A DNA stretch of 64,000 bases from Paenibacillus sp. 453mf (lineage in GTDB: Bacteria; Bacillota; Bacilli; Paenibacillales; Paenibacillaceae): the NCBI RefSeq assembly GCF_900116105.1, contig NZ_FPAC01000001.1, forward strand, positions 2,855,135 through 2,919,134, given 5' to 3'. Shown here in pieces: positions 19,601 to 28,444 of the stretch. A program made the position numbers and the translations under genes. The notes below the pieces were generated by a model. The model made no database searches. It was given only the letters and a program-made list of their open reading frames with translations, and was not told where the DNA came from. Each line of letters starts with the position of its first letter. Positions within the stretch are counted from its first letter, which is position 1.

Positions 19601-20528
19601 CAATAGAGCTTAAATCTGCAGCACCAGAAGCCTTAAGCTCACCATTCCAATAGATATACGCTCTTTTCTCTTCCTGATTGTACACTAGCGCAACATGAAC
19701 CCATTGATTCAAAGGAAAGCTTTCTACTGTAGTCATATTATTAGTTGCCCCAGCAACAGGACCACTTGAACCGTTGTATGCAGAAAAATTCATCTTGCCT
19801 TGAGTAAATCCGACAAAGATGTTATCACTGCCCGGACCATTGGCAGACTCGAAAAATCTCATCCAAGTGTTAAACTGATTCACCTTTAAATATCCTTCAA
19901 CTGTGAAGGAATCTGCGTAAATCGAATTTATGTTGGATGGCAGCGTAACGTAATCTCCATTTCCGTCAAAATAAAGATACTCTCCTGCTTGCTCATCCGT
20001 CAGATACGGCGCGTCATTTACAGGAGTCACCGAAATATATGCTTCTCCCTGATCCGTACTATAAGCAGCTGAGCTCGTATCTACATTTTTTGCATATCTG
20101 CTTCCACTGGACATATCCCACAGCTTGTACTTCATACTTGCCTGACCATTCCAATTCGGATTGGGAGTAAAGCGAATTTTATCTGAACCTGCCAGTAATA
20201 TATAAGCGGTTCCTCCATCTGTTTTCTCAATGTTGTACCAGATGCTCCCGTTGTAATACTCCCAGATTCCATTTGCAGTATCCGTATCCATAATAGCTAT
20301 ACCCAGCACTTCCTCGGACGGCACCTTATCCTGAAGTATAGAGGAAACGCTAATTTCCCGACTTCCAGAATCCTCCTCAATCGGTTGAAGCACCGTTTCT
20401 CTATCATCCGTACTCCAACCCATGCCTGCTGCTTGGGCCCAGGCACTCCCACTGTAACCAGTTCCAGATACCGCAATACCAACAGATAGCGTCGTACTTA
20501 CGGCGATTTTTACAAATTTCCGGTTCAT
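16662..20528 (-). CDS. Large SLH-domain surface protein with LamG-like, Big2 and FnIII domains
   Basis: From ATG 20528 the protein is 1288 residues; this start is preceded by AGAGGGGAAG, whereas the longer frame has no site. It begins with a signal peptide ending SAWA. Then come a segment ending VTPVNDAPYL typical of cadherin-like repeats, a concanavalin/LamG-like domain (about 185-360, FTVEGYLKVNQFNTWMRF), a second cadherin-like segment, a Big2 domain (about 495-575), three FnIII domains (about 580-850, each with YTFTV or similar), a Pro/Thr-rich linker, a beta-rich region, and three C-terminal SLH motifs (FSDVQGHWAQ, FTDVAMSDWY, FVDAPDASKW). SLH motifs bind pyruvylated wall polymer, so the protein is displayed on the cell surface. 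The ligand is unknown; the LamG-like domain suggests glycan binding. Confidence 0.9.
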   Translation of the reverse strand: MNRKFVKIAVSTTLSVGIAVSGTGYSGSAWAQAAGMGWSTDDRETVLQPIEEDSGSREISVSSILQDKVPSEEVLGIAIMDTDTANGIWEYYNGSIWYNIEKTDGGTAYILLAGSDKIRFTPNPNWNGQASMKYKLWDMSSGSRYAKNVDTSSAAYSTDQGEAYISVTPVNDAPYLTDEQAGEYLYFDGNGDYVTLPSNINSIYADSFTVEGYLKVNQFNTWMRFFESANGPGSDNIFVGFTQGKMNFSAYNGSSGPVAGATNNMTTVESFPLNQWVHVALVYNQEEKRAYIYWNGELKASGAADLSSIGSRFRANHYLGKSSWGQDGYYSGGMKDVRFWSKAKSKEDVIREMNTTLTGTETDLIASYRLDSSSNGDNAVSLPEVMNGQIENAVFKQAEGFISAVTTDMNRTAERAFKVFDVDGDELQVTAVSSNPNLISNDNLEISGAEENRTITMKPTANQYGTSRITVKVNDGIITEYYDFQLIVNGTGEIIVTDVILSKNDLELTVGGENEQLSASISPANANNPNVIWSSSDPSVATVDENGVITPVGPGSAIITVTTVDGEYTDTVTVNVADKPGIPENVAAIPGDGEAIVNFTAPAFDGGSPITNYTVTAQPGGIMASGTESPIKVTGLENGIAYTFTVVATNRAGDSLSSISSASVTPMPPAPGAPILLEPVAGNGEVTLTWNGVDEATGYKVFMSESPEAIDNEVAAVTDSVYSHTITGLTNGKAYYFVLKATNTGSDSAPSLPVTATPMTVPGVPTNITATAGNRQAIITFTPPVDDGGSPITGYEVTAMPGNHKVFGTSSPITMTGLDNGTSYTFTVTAINGKGNSVQSAESESVTPLVPTAPPSEDDTNVPTPPTTPVTAPQAESEILINGKAEDIGTVSTSEQNGQSVIKMSIDEQKLNDKLASEGSSSILSITSKQESDVLIGELTGQTVKNLEKTETKLEIKTSNAAYILPADAIRVDEISKEFGAAALQDIKFEVKVAATNSEMVKVIENAAVNGKFTLITPAVDFSISATYGNQSVEISEFNQFVTRMIAIPDGVDVSKITTGVIVDANGSVRHVPTKVTQINSKYYAMINSLTSGNSYSVIWNPIEFSDVQGHWAQAAVNNMGSRMVVDGVGSSLFNPDQNITRAEFAAIVVRGLGLARDNQPSSFTDVAMSDWYNSAVITAAEFGLIQGFGDGTFRPNEQITREQAMVIIAKAMEITELNTTLPADASQLDTFVDAPDASKWASVGIAKSVQAGVINGRSETKLAPKANMTRAEVAAIVERLLQKSELI

Positions 20529-20579
20529 TTGTTTCTTCCCCTCTATTACTAATTGCTCAATTCGACATAATTCTCCTAA

Positions 20580-20585
20580 ATTATA
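20580..20585 (-). promoter_or_regulatory. Candidate -10 box of the SLH gene
   Basis: TATAAT on the minus strand, 52 bp before the SLH start and just downstream of the preceding terminator. The -35 region is only T-rich, so this is a weak call. Confidence 0.35.
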
Positions 20586-20616
20586 CATTTATGAAATAAA
20601 CAAAAAATAAACAAGT

Positions 20617-20661
20617 AAAAAGGACCTAGGATAATAGACTTATTATACAAGGCCCTTTTTT
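20617..20661 (-). terminator. Terminator after the response regulator gene
   Basis: AAAAAGGGCCT pairs with AGGTCCTTTTT (one G-U) with TATAATAAG/TTATCC pairing inside. It ends the sensor/regulator transcript before the SLH gene. The structure is nearly symmetric and could act on both strands. Confidence 0.75.
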
Positions 20662-20667
20662 GCATCA

Positions 20668-21798
20668 TTACACAAGTGAGCTGATTAGCTTTTTAATAGA
20701 AGATACCGGTTCTGTCCCTAGTTCTATTTTATATAAATCTTCTAAATTCTGATAAAAACGGAGCGCTTCCTTTTCCCTTCCCAGCTCTAAGTACATTTTT
20801 ATCAATTCTTCGCCAATATCCTCACGAAAAGCATCTATTCTGATCATTTCTTCATAAAAGTATAGAGACCGTTCGCTATGATTTGTTTTTCTATAGTATT
20901 TGGCAGCATATTCAAGCATTTTCATATAATCCTGTTCAAGCTCTAACCCCCTGCTGCTCGCCCATTCGTATGTCTTTCCTTTCAGAAACGGTCCGGTATA
21001 CAACTTCATGGCTGACTCTACTTGTTCAATTTCAAAAATACGACTGTTGCTTTGCTGCTTCATCAAACGATCAAACTCATATATGTCACAGGACAAATAC
21101 CCTACATCAATACGAATTTCATTTCTGGTTGCTTGGATAACAGATGCTCCCTTGTAGCAGCCATTAATAGCTTGGCGAATGTAATACAGGGTGGAATTCA
21201 GATTTTTCCAAGCTTTTTCAGGCTCAAAATTTTTCCATAAAGTATCAATAATCTCATCACGACTGACTGTTCTTTTATGCAGCAAAAAAGCAAACAATTC
21301 TTCCGTCTTAGGGCTTCTCAGCTTAACCCATTCTTTTTGATGATTGCTTTGATATACTTTAAATCCGTCAAACATTTCAACCTTCAAGAGCAGATCAGTG
21401 GTCTCTGCAGTCAGCCTTTTTTCTTGGATCTTAGTTGAAACGGTTCTGCGAATTTTGTTTAAAGTCACCTCTACTCTCTGTGCCGTGACAGGCTTTAATA
21501 GATAATCCAGTGCGCTAATTTCGAAGGCTTGAACCGCATATTCATCGTATCCGGTTACGAAAACGACCTCAATGGAGTCATTGTGATGCTTCAGATACTT
21601 GGATAGCTCCATTCCATTTAATTCAGGCATTGAAATATCTAAAAATACGATGTCCACGTGGTTTGCTTCTATATATTCAAGGGCATCCTTTGGATTCAAA
21701 TAAGTACGGCAAACCTCTATTTCCTCATTATCCGTCAGCAGTCTTTTCAAGCGATTAATAGAGAGCTCTTCATCATCCACAATAACGGCTTGCAGCAT
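20668..21798 (-). CDS. Response regulator with SARP-type (winged helix + BTAD) output
   Basis: The 376-residue protein has a receiver domain at 1-120 (acidic pair VDDEE, phosphoacceptor Asp54 in FLDISMP, Lys102 in LLKP), a winged-helix DNA-binding region (about 145-235, RSPKTEELFAFLLHKR) and a C-terminal helical bacterial transcriptional activation domain (about 240-376). This resembles SARP-type activators with an N-terminal receiver. It starts 3 bp after the sensor kinase gene, so the two form a two-component system. A good AGGAG site precedes the ATG. The target is unknown; the SLH gene directly downstream is a candidate. Confidence 0.88.
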   Translation of the reverse strand: MLQAVIVDDEELSINRLKRLLTDNEEIEVCRTYLNPKDALEYIEANHVDIVFLDISMPELNGMELSKYLKHHNDSIEVVFVTGYDEYAVQAFEISALDYLLKPVTAQRVEVTLNKIRRTVSTKIQEKRLTAETTDLLLKVEMFDGFKVYQSNHQKEWVKLRSPKTEELFAFLLHKRTVSRDEIIDTLWKNFEPEKAWKNLNSTLYYIRQAINGCYKGASVIQATRNEIRIDVGYLSCDIYEFDRLMKQQSNSRIFEIEQVESAMKLYTGPFLKGKTYEWASSRGLELEQDYMKMLEYAAKYYRKTNHSERSLYFYEEMIRIDAFREDIGEELIKMYLELGREKEALRFYQNLEDLYKIELGTEPVSSIKKLISSLV

Positions 21799-21801
21799 TC
21801 T

Positions 21802-24800
21802 TTAATTACTCCTTTTCATGTATTCTGGATGGGCCGGAATTTGGAACATAATTCGTGTCCCGACTCCCTCCACGCTTGTAACCTCAAAGTCGATACCGTA
21901 TAACAGCTTGATTCGCTGACCTATATTCCACAGGCCTACACCTTTTGTCTCTGTCTGAGGAGATAGAATCTCCTTAAGCTTCTTCTCACTCATCCCACAA
22001 CCATTGTCGGATACGGAAAAGGACATCATATAATCCTCCTGCTTCCTCACCACGACATTAACAATTCCTCCATTGGAGTTGGACATAAGCCCATGTCTGA
22101 TTGCATTCTCTACTAACGGCTGCAGGCTGAGGGGGGGAATTTGGATAAATGGATCCGCGTCAATGTCATACTCTACTTGAATTCGGCTGCCAAACCTTGC
22201 TTTTTCAATATGGACATAAGCTTCAACCAGTGCTAATTCTTTCTCGAGCGTAGTGAACGAATCCAGCTGTTTAAAATCAAAGCTATTTCTTAAATAACTG
22301 GAAAGATGAAGCACCAAATCTTCTGCCTGAGAAGGCTCAACGATACATAGCTCAGCTATCGAGTTCAAGGCGTTATATAAGAAGTGCGGCTTAATTTGTG
22401 AGCGTAAAAAAGCAATTTCAGCGTCCTTCGCATGTTTCACAGCTGCTTTCATTTTTGTAAGGTTGTTGACCCTAGCCAGCAATTCCTCTGTCTCAAATGG
22501 CTTCCCGACGTAATCATTCGCACCGTTATCCACAGCAACCCTCATATCATCAGCCTTATTTCTCGCTGTAAGCATTAGTACTGGCAGCTCAAAGAGCGTA
22601 TATCTTTCTCGGATTTTCGTTAGTACCTCATAACCGCTCATATCAGCCATCATAATGTCCAAAATAACAAGATAAAAATCCTGGTTTTTATCCAGCTCCT
22701 GAAGCGCCTGATGCCCATTGTTAACGGCAACAATCGAGTAACCCTTCAGCTTCAAAGCATTGATTATGGATTGCATATTGGCTAAGTCGTCCTCGACGAC
22801 CAATATGGGTTCTTTGATTTTACCCTCCAGATATAACGGATATTGAACTTGTAAATTCAATGACTCGTTAGCCTCCACATGATGTTCCTTTGATGCTGTA
22901 TCCCGCTCAGCTGAATCCATACCTAGCTGTGGTAGGGTAAATGTAAAAACAGATCCTTCTCCGATCGCAGATTCCACTTGAATCTGGCCCCCGTGCAGTT
23001 CAACGAGCTTCCTAGTAATATTCAGTCCGATGCCTATACCGCTTCGATCGTATTTCGATGATGATTCAATCTGCTCGTAGGCTTGGAATATAACCTCTTC
23101 CATATCCGGAGCGATTCCAATTCCAGTATCTCTAACATGAATCACGACCGTATTTCGATTCATCCCTGCACTGATTTCAACTTCACCAAGGTCTGTATAC
23201 TTAATCGCATTCCCAATCAAATTATGCAGAATTTGTAGTAATCGATCAGGGTCGGCATAAATATCCGGGAATGCTTCCGAAATGCTATTTATGAGACGGA
23301 CGGGCTTGTTCCCGAGTATAAACATCTGCACTTTAATAACCGCGTCTACAGATGCTTTCAGATTCATCCTTTTCTTATAGATTGTTATGTCTCCATTCTT
23401 CATCTTGGAGTAATCCAGCAATTCGTTAACCAGCATAGTTAATCTTCTTCCACTGTTCTTAACAATGGTTAAATTCTGAATTTGCTGCTCGTTAAGAGGT
23501 CCTTCAACACGCTGAATGATCGAGTCAGTAATACCCACAATCGCACCAAGTGGTGTCTTTAGCTCATGAGATGTATTGATTAAGAAATCATCTTTAATTT
23601 TATCAAGCCTAACCAATTTATTTTTCATCTCTTTCATTTTCTGATAAGCCGTAAAGAAACGAAGCACAACGAGAAAGATCATAATGATATTAAAAATAAC
23701 AATGTATAATTGCCCAAGCCATATCTCTTCTTTTAGAGAGAAGGCAAACAAGAGCAGGTCTAATGAATACAGATTTATTGTGAGCATCCCTAAAAACAAC
23801 AATAAAGAATTTATTCGCTGATTTGTTGTACTTTTAACGTACAGTCCCCCTGCCCTCACCAGCATCCATAGAAGAAGAAGCTCATAAAATACAATTACAT
23901 ATACTTGAATTAGGGTATAGCTTTGAATAGGAAGAAGCACGATAAGCAGTGTAAATATACTAAGTACGGTAATCGTTATTTTCGTAGCTCTTCGTGAAAT
24001 GATATTCTGTTGTAACTGATTGAAGAGGAGAGCAAGTACGATAAAGTAGGTTATCGAGCTGATATCCTTTATTTTGTAGATCCATTCAAAGGAAAAGCTT
24101 GAACCAAACAGCAATAAGACCCTTTCCCCTACTAGCCCCTGATAGATAGAAAATAGTAAGCATATCAAGGAAAATAGAAGCAATGAATAATCTTTCTTTC
24201 CATTCAGCCATGCAGCTATGAAGCATACGGCGTATATAACCGCAAGTGTAACCAGGATAGCAATCAAACTGAACTCACGAACGATCAGCTGTTGTTGATG
24301 TTTCGTCATATGGTTCAGCTCGCCAAAATAAATGGAAGCTGGAATCCCAGCATTTATATAATCATAGTTAGCTACATGAACTATAATTTCTATATCATCA
24401 CCAGTAGATGGGAATCCTCCCATTTGAGGGATATTGCCTGCTGTATAGTCTGTATTGCGATCAGAGGGATTCCCATCAGACAGCAACCTCTCACCATTGA
24501 TATAAATATCACTTGAAAAACGGATATTCGTTTTTTTTAATGCAAAAACCATATGATCAGGAACATTGCTCAGTACCATCCGATAAGTCGCATACCCGTG
24601 CGCAGGTAGAGGCTTGCCGTTAATTCTGCTCTGGGTCCAATCAGAGGGCACTTTCATTATCATTCTGGAAGCAGCATCTGATGAGTCTTGCCTGAAGAAG
24701 GAAGGGGGAAGTAACTCATTCCAATAAAACTCCCATTCACCATCCAACTTTATCCTGCCGTCCTGCTCTGGATTCCAAGCTGCGAGGTCCATCACTCCGT

Positions 24801-24909
24801 TTTGTACTTGTAATTCTTGACGTGCTTCGTTACTAATAAGAATAGATATGGGAATCAAAGAAAGTAAGACAATAAAGATGATAGAAATCGTTAATAATCT
24901 TTTATACAA
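21802..24909 (-). CDS. Hybrid sensor kinase with HisKA module, receiver and C-terminal LytS-like kinase
   Basis: The protein of about 1035 residues has an N-terminal helix, an extracytoplasmic jelly-roll-like domain (about 45-200, LDGEWEFYW, DIYINGERLL), about seven transmembrane helices (215-430), a HisKA/HATPase module (His about 448 in TSHELKTPLG), a receiver (about 695-810, Asp in ILDIMM) and a second kinase of the LytS/YehU type (QIKPHFLYNALNSI, GVGLWNIGQRI). I chose TTG 24909, with AAGGAG 8 bp upstream; an ATG at 24933 adds eight residues but has only a weak site. The extracytoplasmic part is 7TMR-DISM-like and suggests carbohydrate sensing. It is co-transcribed with the SARP-type regulator. 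Confidence 0.85.
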   Translation of the reverse strand: MYKRLLTISIIFIVLLSLIPISILISNEARQELQVQNGVMDLAAWNPEQDGRIKLDGEWEFYWNELLPPSFFRQDSSDAASRMIMKVPSDWTQSRINGKPLPAHGYATYRMVLSNVPDHMVFALKKTNIRFSSDIYINGERLLSDGNPSDRNTDYTAGNIPQMGGFPSTGDDIEIIVHVANYDYINAGIPASIYFGELNHMTKHQQQLIVREFSLIAILVTLAVIYAVCFIAAWLNGKKDYSLLLFSLICLLFSIYQGLVGERVLLLFGSSFSFEWIYKIKDISSITYFIVLALLFNQLQQNIISRRATKITITVLSIFTLLIVLLPIQSYTLIQVYVIVFYELLLLWMLVRAGGLYVKSTTNQRINSLLLFLGMLTINLYSLDLLLFAFSLKEEIWLGQLYIVIFNIIMIFLVVLRFFTAYQKMKEMKNKLVRLDKIKDDFLINTSHELKTPLGAIVGITDSIIQRVEGPLNEQQIQNLTIVKNSGRRLTMLVNELLDYSKMKNGDITIYKKRMNLKASVDAVIKVQMFILGNKPVRLINSISEAFPDIYADPDRLLQILHNLIGNAIKYTDLGEVEISAGMNRNTVVIHVRDTGIGIAPDMEEVIFQAYEQIESSSKYDRSGIGIGLNITRKLVELHGGQIQVESAIGEGSVFTFTLPQLGMDSAERDTASKEHHVEANESLNLQVQYPLYLEGKIKEPILVVEDDLANMQSIINALKLKGYSIVAVNNGHQALQELDKNQDFYLVILDIMMADMSGYEVLTKIRERYTLFELPVLMLTARNKADDMRVAVDNGANDYVGKPFETEELLARVNNLTKMKAAVKHAKDAEIAFLRSQIKPHFLYNALNSIAELCIVEPSQAEDLVLHLSSYLRNSFDFKQLDSFTTLEKELALVEAYVHIEKARFGSRIQVEYDIDADPFIQIPPLSLQPLVENAIRHGLMSNSNGGIVNVVVRKQEDYMMSFSVSDNGCGMSEKKLKEILSPQTETKGVGLWNIGQRIKLLYGIDFEVTSVEGVGTRIMFQIPAHPEYMKRSN

Positions 24910-24972
24910 AAATCCCGCTCCTTCAACAATCATTTCACCTATTTATCGGCTATTAAAGAGCTTTGATTTAAC

Positions 24973-25028
24973 AAAAAAAAAGAGCCTCCTTCGACAACAG
25001 CACTGCTGCTTATCAAAAGAAACTCTTT
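24973..25028 (-). terminator. Terminator after the DUF6509-like gene
   Basis: Minus-strand AAAGAG...AAGCAGCA pairs with TGCTGTTG...CTCTTT, followed by about nine U residues. It lies between the small DUF6509-like gene and the sensor kinase gene. Confidence 0.75.
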
Positions 25029-25063
25029 ATAATTTCACTCACATACCGGCTGATTCTTTCTGA

Positions 25064-25354
25064 CTAGACTTCTGTCAGCTTCTCCTTACAAAACGCATCA
25101 AGGACAGCGATCTCATCTTCCTCCAGATCAAAATCCAAATATTGATCTGTTACGCTCTCGTATAGCTCATATTTGACAATACCGGAATCCGCTTCGCTGG
25201 TTCTATAAATGACCCGGATGTACACACCGTTCTCGGAGTACAGCTCGTCATCTTCCTCTACGTCCAGATCAATATGGAATTCATAACGGGTTCCTGCCAG
25301 AATGCCAAACGGATCTTTAACCTCTTCAAATCTATAGCTTCTCATTTCAAGCAT
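25064..25354 (-). CDS. Small acidic protein, DUF6509-like
   Basis: The 96-residue soluble, acidic protein contains VKDPFGILAGTRYEF and YLDFDLEEDE. I believe it belongs to the DUF6509 family of small Bacillus/Paenibacillus proteins, whose function is unknown. Two in-frame ATGs are close together (25354 and 25345) and neither has an ideal ribosome-binding site. It has its own terminator and is a single-gene unit, divergent from the GNAT gene. Confidence 0.65.
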   Translation of the reverse strand: MLEMRSYRFEEVKDPFGILAGTRYEFHIDLDVEEDDELYSENGVYIRVIYRTSEADSGIVKYELYESVTDQYLDFDLEEDEIAVLDAFCKEKLTEV

Positions 25355-25621
25355 TGATGTAATTCATCCTCTCTACCTTATGACGCTTTATTATATCAAG
25401 ACACACCTGAAATCGTAAGGGTCTATCCTTCTTATTATTCTTTTCGCTTTCACGCGATAAATATACGGGGTGTTCCAAAAGGATTGACGATTCACAGTAT
25501 ACGAGCTCAAAGTGACAACAGTGTGGCACTATTTTCTGCTGGAAATCAGAATTAACTACAGTCTTTTTCCTCAATCTCCGATATACTTAGATACGACAAC
25601 ACGCCAGCAGGAGGAAGAAAG

Positions 25622-26155
25622 ATGTATAGAAAAGTCGGTACTCAGCAAGAACTCGATATTTTTTATCTCATTAAAAAGACAAGCTGGGATGAGAAAGGGT
25701 TTGAAATGGAATACGCTGAACCCCATTCGGAGCAATTCCTTTTTTATATAGACGAGGAACCCGGGGGAACCTTTCAATTTACACCTTATGCATATTCAAG
25801 GCCTTTTATTAGAAATAAATTTGATGATATTGTATTAGACGGGATGAATCTCGTGGAGGTCGATAGTTTTGCTGTATTGCCAAGCTATCGCGGCAAGCTC
25901 GGAAGAGAAATTGTCAGCTTCATGATTCACTATGCCAAAGAACATCAATACACTCATGCCGTTGGAATGGCAGATCCTTACGTATTTGAACTGTTCAACC
26001 ATACGTATCGTATCAGAACCACCCAAGTACAGAAGGAAGAGTGGTTTAAGGGAGCTCTTGCTATTCCAGCTCTTTTTCATCTGAAAGAAGTGTATGAACA
26101 AGCTCCATATGACTGGTATAGTCCACCCGAGGAATGGAAAGCGGGTGTTTTTTGA
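25622..26155 (+). CDS. GNAT family N-acetyltransferase-like protein
   Basis: The 177-residue protein has the order of a GNAT fold: VEVDSFAVLPSYRGKLGREIVSFM corresponds to the strand and acetyl-CoA pyrophosphate-binding loop (motif A, R/Q-x-x-G-x-G/A-like), followed by a helix and a short C-terminal part. The substrate is unknown. AGGAGGAAGA lies just before the ATG. The stop overlaps the likely start of the next gene, so they are probably co-transcribed. Confidence 0.7.
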   Translation: MYRKVGTQQELDIFYLIKKTSWDEKGFEMEYAEPHSEQFLFYIDEEPGGTFQFTPYAYSRPFIRNKFDDIVLDGMNLVEVDSFAVLPSYRGKLGREIVSFMIHYAKEHQYTHAVGMADPYVFELFNHTYRIRTTQVQKEEWFKGALAIPALFHLKEVYEQAPYDWYSPPEEWKAGVF

Positions 26156-27197
26156 CGTGGACAAGCATTACTTACTAAGGAAGAGAAACAACTGGGTTGT
26201 TGCCGTGTTTGCCACGGTCATTACTGTCGTACAAATGCTTAACTTTGCATTAGGAATCCCGCTGAGATTTGTACTTACGGTGGAGGGGATCATATTTCTC
26301 GTGCTCGTTCCGATGACGATTGTGGCCAGCTATTCTAAATTTGAAGAGCGGCTTACACCTTATATGAAGTATTTTAATATGATCGTGATTGGTATTTTTA
26401 TGTTCATGATTAATCATATTGATCCTCACATGATCAACATCATGACCATGTATTTTTATGTCGCTATCATGGGAATTTACCAGGATCGGTTTATTAATCT
26501 GATGACAACGCTGATTACATTAGCCATTCTATGCTACTACTTCTTTACTCAAGGTGAATTCATATTCCATTCGACAAACGTGAACGATCTCCTGTATTAC
26601 ATCGTTACTTTTTGTTTTGTGTCCGTCTCTAATATTATGCAGGCTAAATTCAACAATAATTTGCAGCTGGAGAACCGAAGCAAGACGCAAAAAGTGATCG
26701 AAGCGAAGCAAGCGATGGAACATATGCTGTCCAGATTAACGGAATCGGTCCAATCGATTCGTGAATATCAGACCAATCTGAATACCACCGTAGACACGAC
26801 CAACCAGCGTTCTGTAGAGATCGTCTCCTCCATCGAGAACATTCTATATTCTTATGAAGTACAGAATCAGAACTCTGCCTCGCACCGTCATCAGATGATT
26901 CTCATATGCGAGAAGGTAGAAGCGATGAATGCAGAGCTCGTGAGATCACGCGGGACAGGAGAAAACACTCCACAATTAAGCAACTACGATCAACTAATGG
27001 CTGAATTAAAGGATATGCTGCAGGTCGCCAAAGAAAGAGCGGAATATACAGCCAATATCACAGAACAACATAAAAGCAGCCTGAAAGATGTACTGGACCT
27101 CGTATCAACCCAGCAGCAGGAAATGACGAACTTATCGGAAGGCTTCAATAAGCTTGAGAAGCAGATGAGCAGGATGAATCGTAAAAATCAGGTATGA
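26145..27197 (+). CDS. Six-TM membrane protein with long cytoplasmic coiled coil
   Basis: About 350 residues. Six hydrophobic helices fill roughly residues 12-165 and a long helical, Gln/Glu-rich coiled coil fills the rest. This resembles a methyl-accepting chemotaxis protein, but the conserved hairpin tip that contacts CheA/CheW is absent. The start is uncertain. ATG 26094 would overlap the acetyltransferase by 62 bp with a poor site. I prefer GTG 26145, with GGAAAG upstream; GTG 26157 is also possible. The function is unknown. Confidence 0.65.
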   Translation: MFFDVDKHYLLRKRNNWVVAVFATVITVVQMLNFALGIPLRFVLTVEGIIFLVLVPMTIVASYSKFEERLTPYMKYFNMIVIGIFMFMINHIDPHMINIMTMYFYVAIMGIYQDRFINLMTTLITLAILCYYFFTQGEFIFHSTNVNDLLYYIVTFCFVSVSNIMQAKFNNNLQLENRSKTQKVIEAKQAMEHMLSRLTESVQSIREYQTNLNTTVDTTNQRSVEIVSSIENILYSYEVQNQNSASHRHQMILICEKVEAMNAELVRSRGTGENTPQLSNYDQLMAELKDMLQVAKERAEYTANITEQHKSSLKDVLDLVSTQQQEMTNLSEGFNKLEKQMSRMNRKNQV

Positions 27198-27326
27198 TGT
27201 CGTGATTTTGCACTCTTTTATGTCATAATCTTGGAATATCCCCGCAGATGGCTGTCATGCTAAAATGTTCCCGAAACGAATCTCATATCTTCTCCATCAT
27301 TGGCAGAATAAGGAGGACATTTTCTC

Positions 27327-28409
27327 GTGAACAAACAGATCAGAACAGCCATCATCGGCTGCGGCGGCATTGCATTTGGGAAACATTTACCAAGCTTAAG
27401 TAAGATTAAGGAAGCGGGCATTGTCGCATTTTGTGACCTCATACCGGAACGGGCAGAAAAAGCAAGAGCGGAATATGGATTGCCGGAAGCTAAGGTGTAT
27501 ACCGATTACACAGAGTTGCTGCAGGATGAGTCGATTGAGGTTGTACATGTGCTGACGGCAAACGATACGCATGCCGAAATCTCTATTGCAGCACTAAGAG
27601 CCGGAAAGCATGTGATGTGTGAGAAGCCGATGGCCAAACTCGCAGATGACGCCAAGCGAATGACGGCCGCAGCCAAGGAGTCGGGCAAGAAGCTGACGAT
27701 CGGTTATAATAACCGTTTCCGTTCGGATAGCTTGACCTTGAAGAAGATTGTACAGGACGGAACACTTGGCGAAATTTATTACGCCAAAGCCCATGCGATT
27801 AGAAGGCGCGGGGTACCCACATGGGGCGTATTTCTGGACGAAGAGAAACAAGGCGGCGGACCGCTGATCGATATCGGTACTCATGCACTTGATCTCACAT
27901 TATGGCTGATGGATAACTACGAACCCAGCATTGTCCTCGGCAGATCCTTCCATAAGCTGTCCTCCAAAGAAAATGCTGCAAACGCCTGGGGACCATGGGA
28001 TCCAGCCAAATTCAATGTCGAAGATTCCGCTGTCGGTCTAATTGTTATGAAGAACGGAGCCACGATTTCACTGGAAGCCAGCTGGGCACTGAATATCATG
28101 GACGTTCAGGAAGCCAAGACAACCTTATGTGGAACCGAAGGCGGTGCAGATATGGTAGGTGGCCTGCGTATTAACGGCGAAACTCATGGCAAGCTCTTCC
28201 TGAATCAAATCTCATTGGATGCCAAAGGCGCTGATTTCTATGAAGGCCAATCCGATTCCGCACCTGATCTTGAGATGCGCAGCTGGTATGATGCCATCCT
28301 GCATGACACCGAGCCGCTGGTTACACCGGAACAAGCCTGTGTCGTTTCAGAGATACTTGAGGCCATATATGAATCGAGCAGAACCGGAAAAGCGATTTAT
28401 TTTGAATAG
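27327..28409 (+). CDS. Gfo/Idh/MocA family oxidoreductase
   Basis: The 360-residue NAD(P)-dependent dehydrogenase has an N-terminal Rossmann motif (AIIGCGGIAFGKH, residues 8-20), the diagnostic CEKPMA motif near residue 98 with its catalytic lysine, and a C-terminal alpha/beta domain with GGGPLIDIGTHALDL, where the histidine is part of the active site. The substrate is probably a sugar or inositol derivative. The start is GTG 27327 with AGGAGG 9 bp before it. It is followed 35 bp later by a second member of the family. Confidence 0.92.
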   Translation: MNKQIRTAIIGCGGIAFGKHLPSLSKIKEAGIVAFCDLIPERAEKARAEYGLPEAKVYTDYTELLQDESIEVVHVLTANDTHAEISIAALRAGKHVMCEKPMAKLADDAKRMTAAAKESGKKLTIGYNNRFRSDSLTLKKIVQDGTLGEIYYAKAHAIRRRGVPTWGVFLDEEKQGGGPLIDIGTHALDLTLWLMDNYEPSIVLGRSFHKLSSKENAANAWGPWDPAKFNVEDSAVGLIVMKNGATISLEASWALNIMDVQEAKTTLCGTEGGADMVGGLRINGETHGKLFLNQISLDAKGADFYEGQSDSAPDLEMRSWYDAILHDTEPLVTPEQACVVSEILEAIYESSRTGKAIYFE

Positions 28410-28444
28410 TTAACCACAACCAATACAATGGAAGCGAGGTCGAT

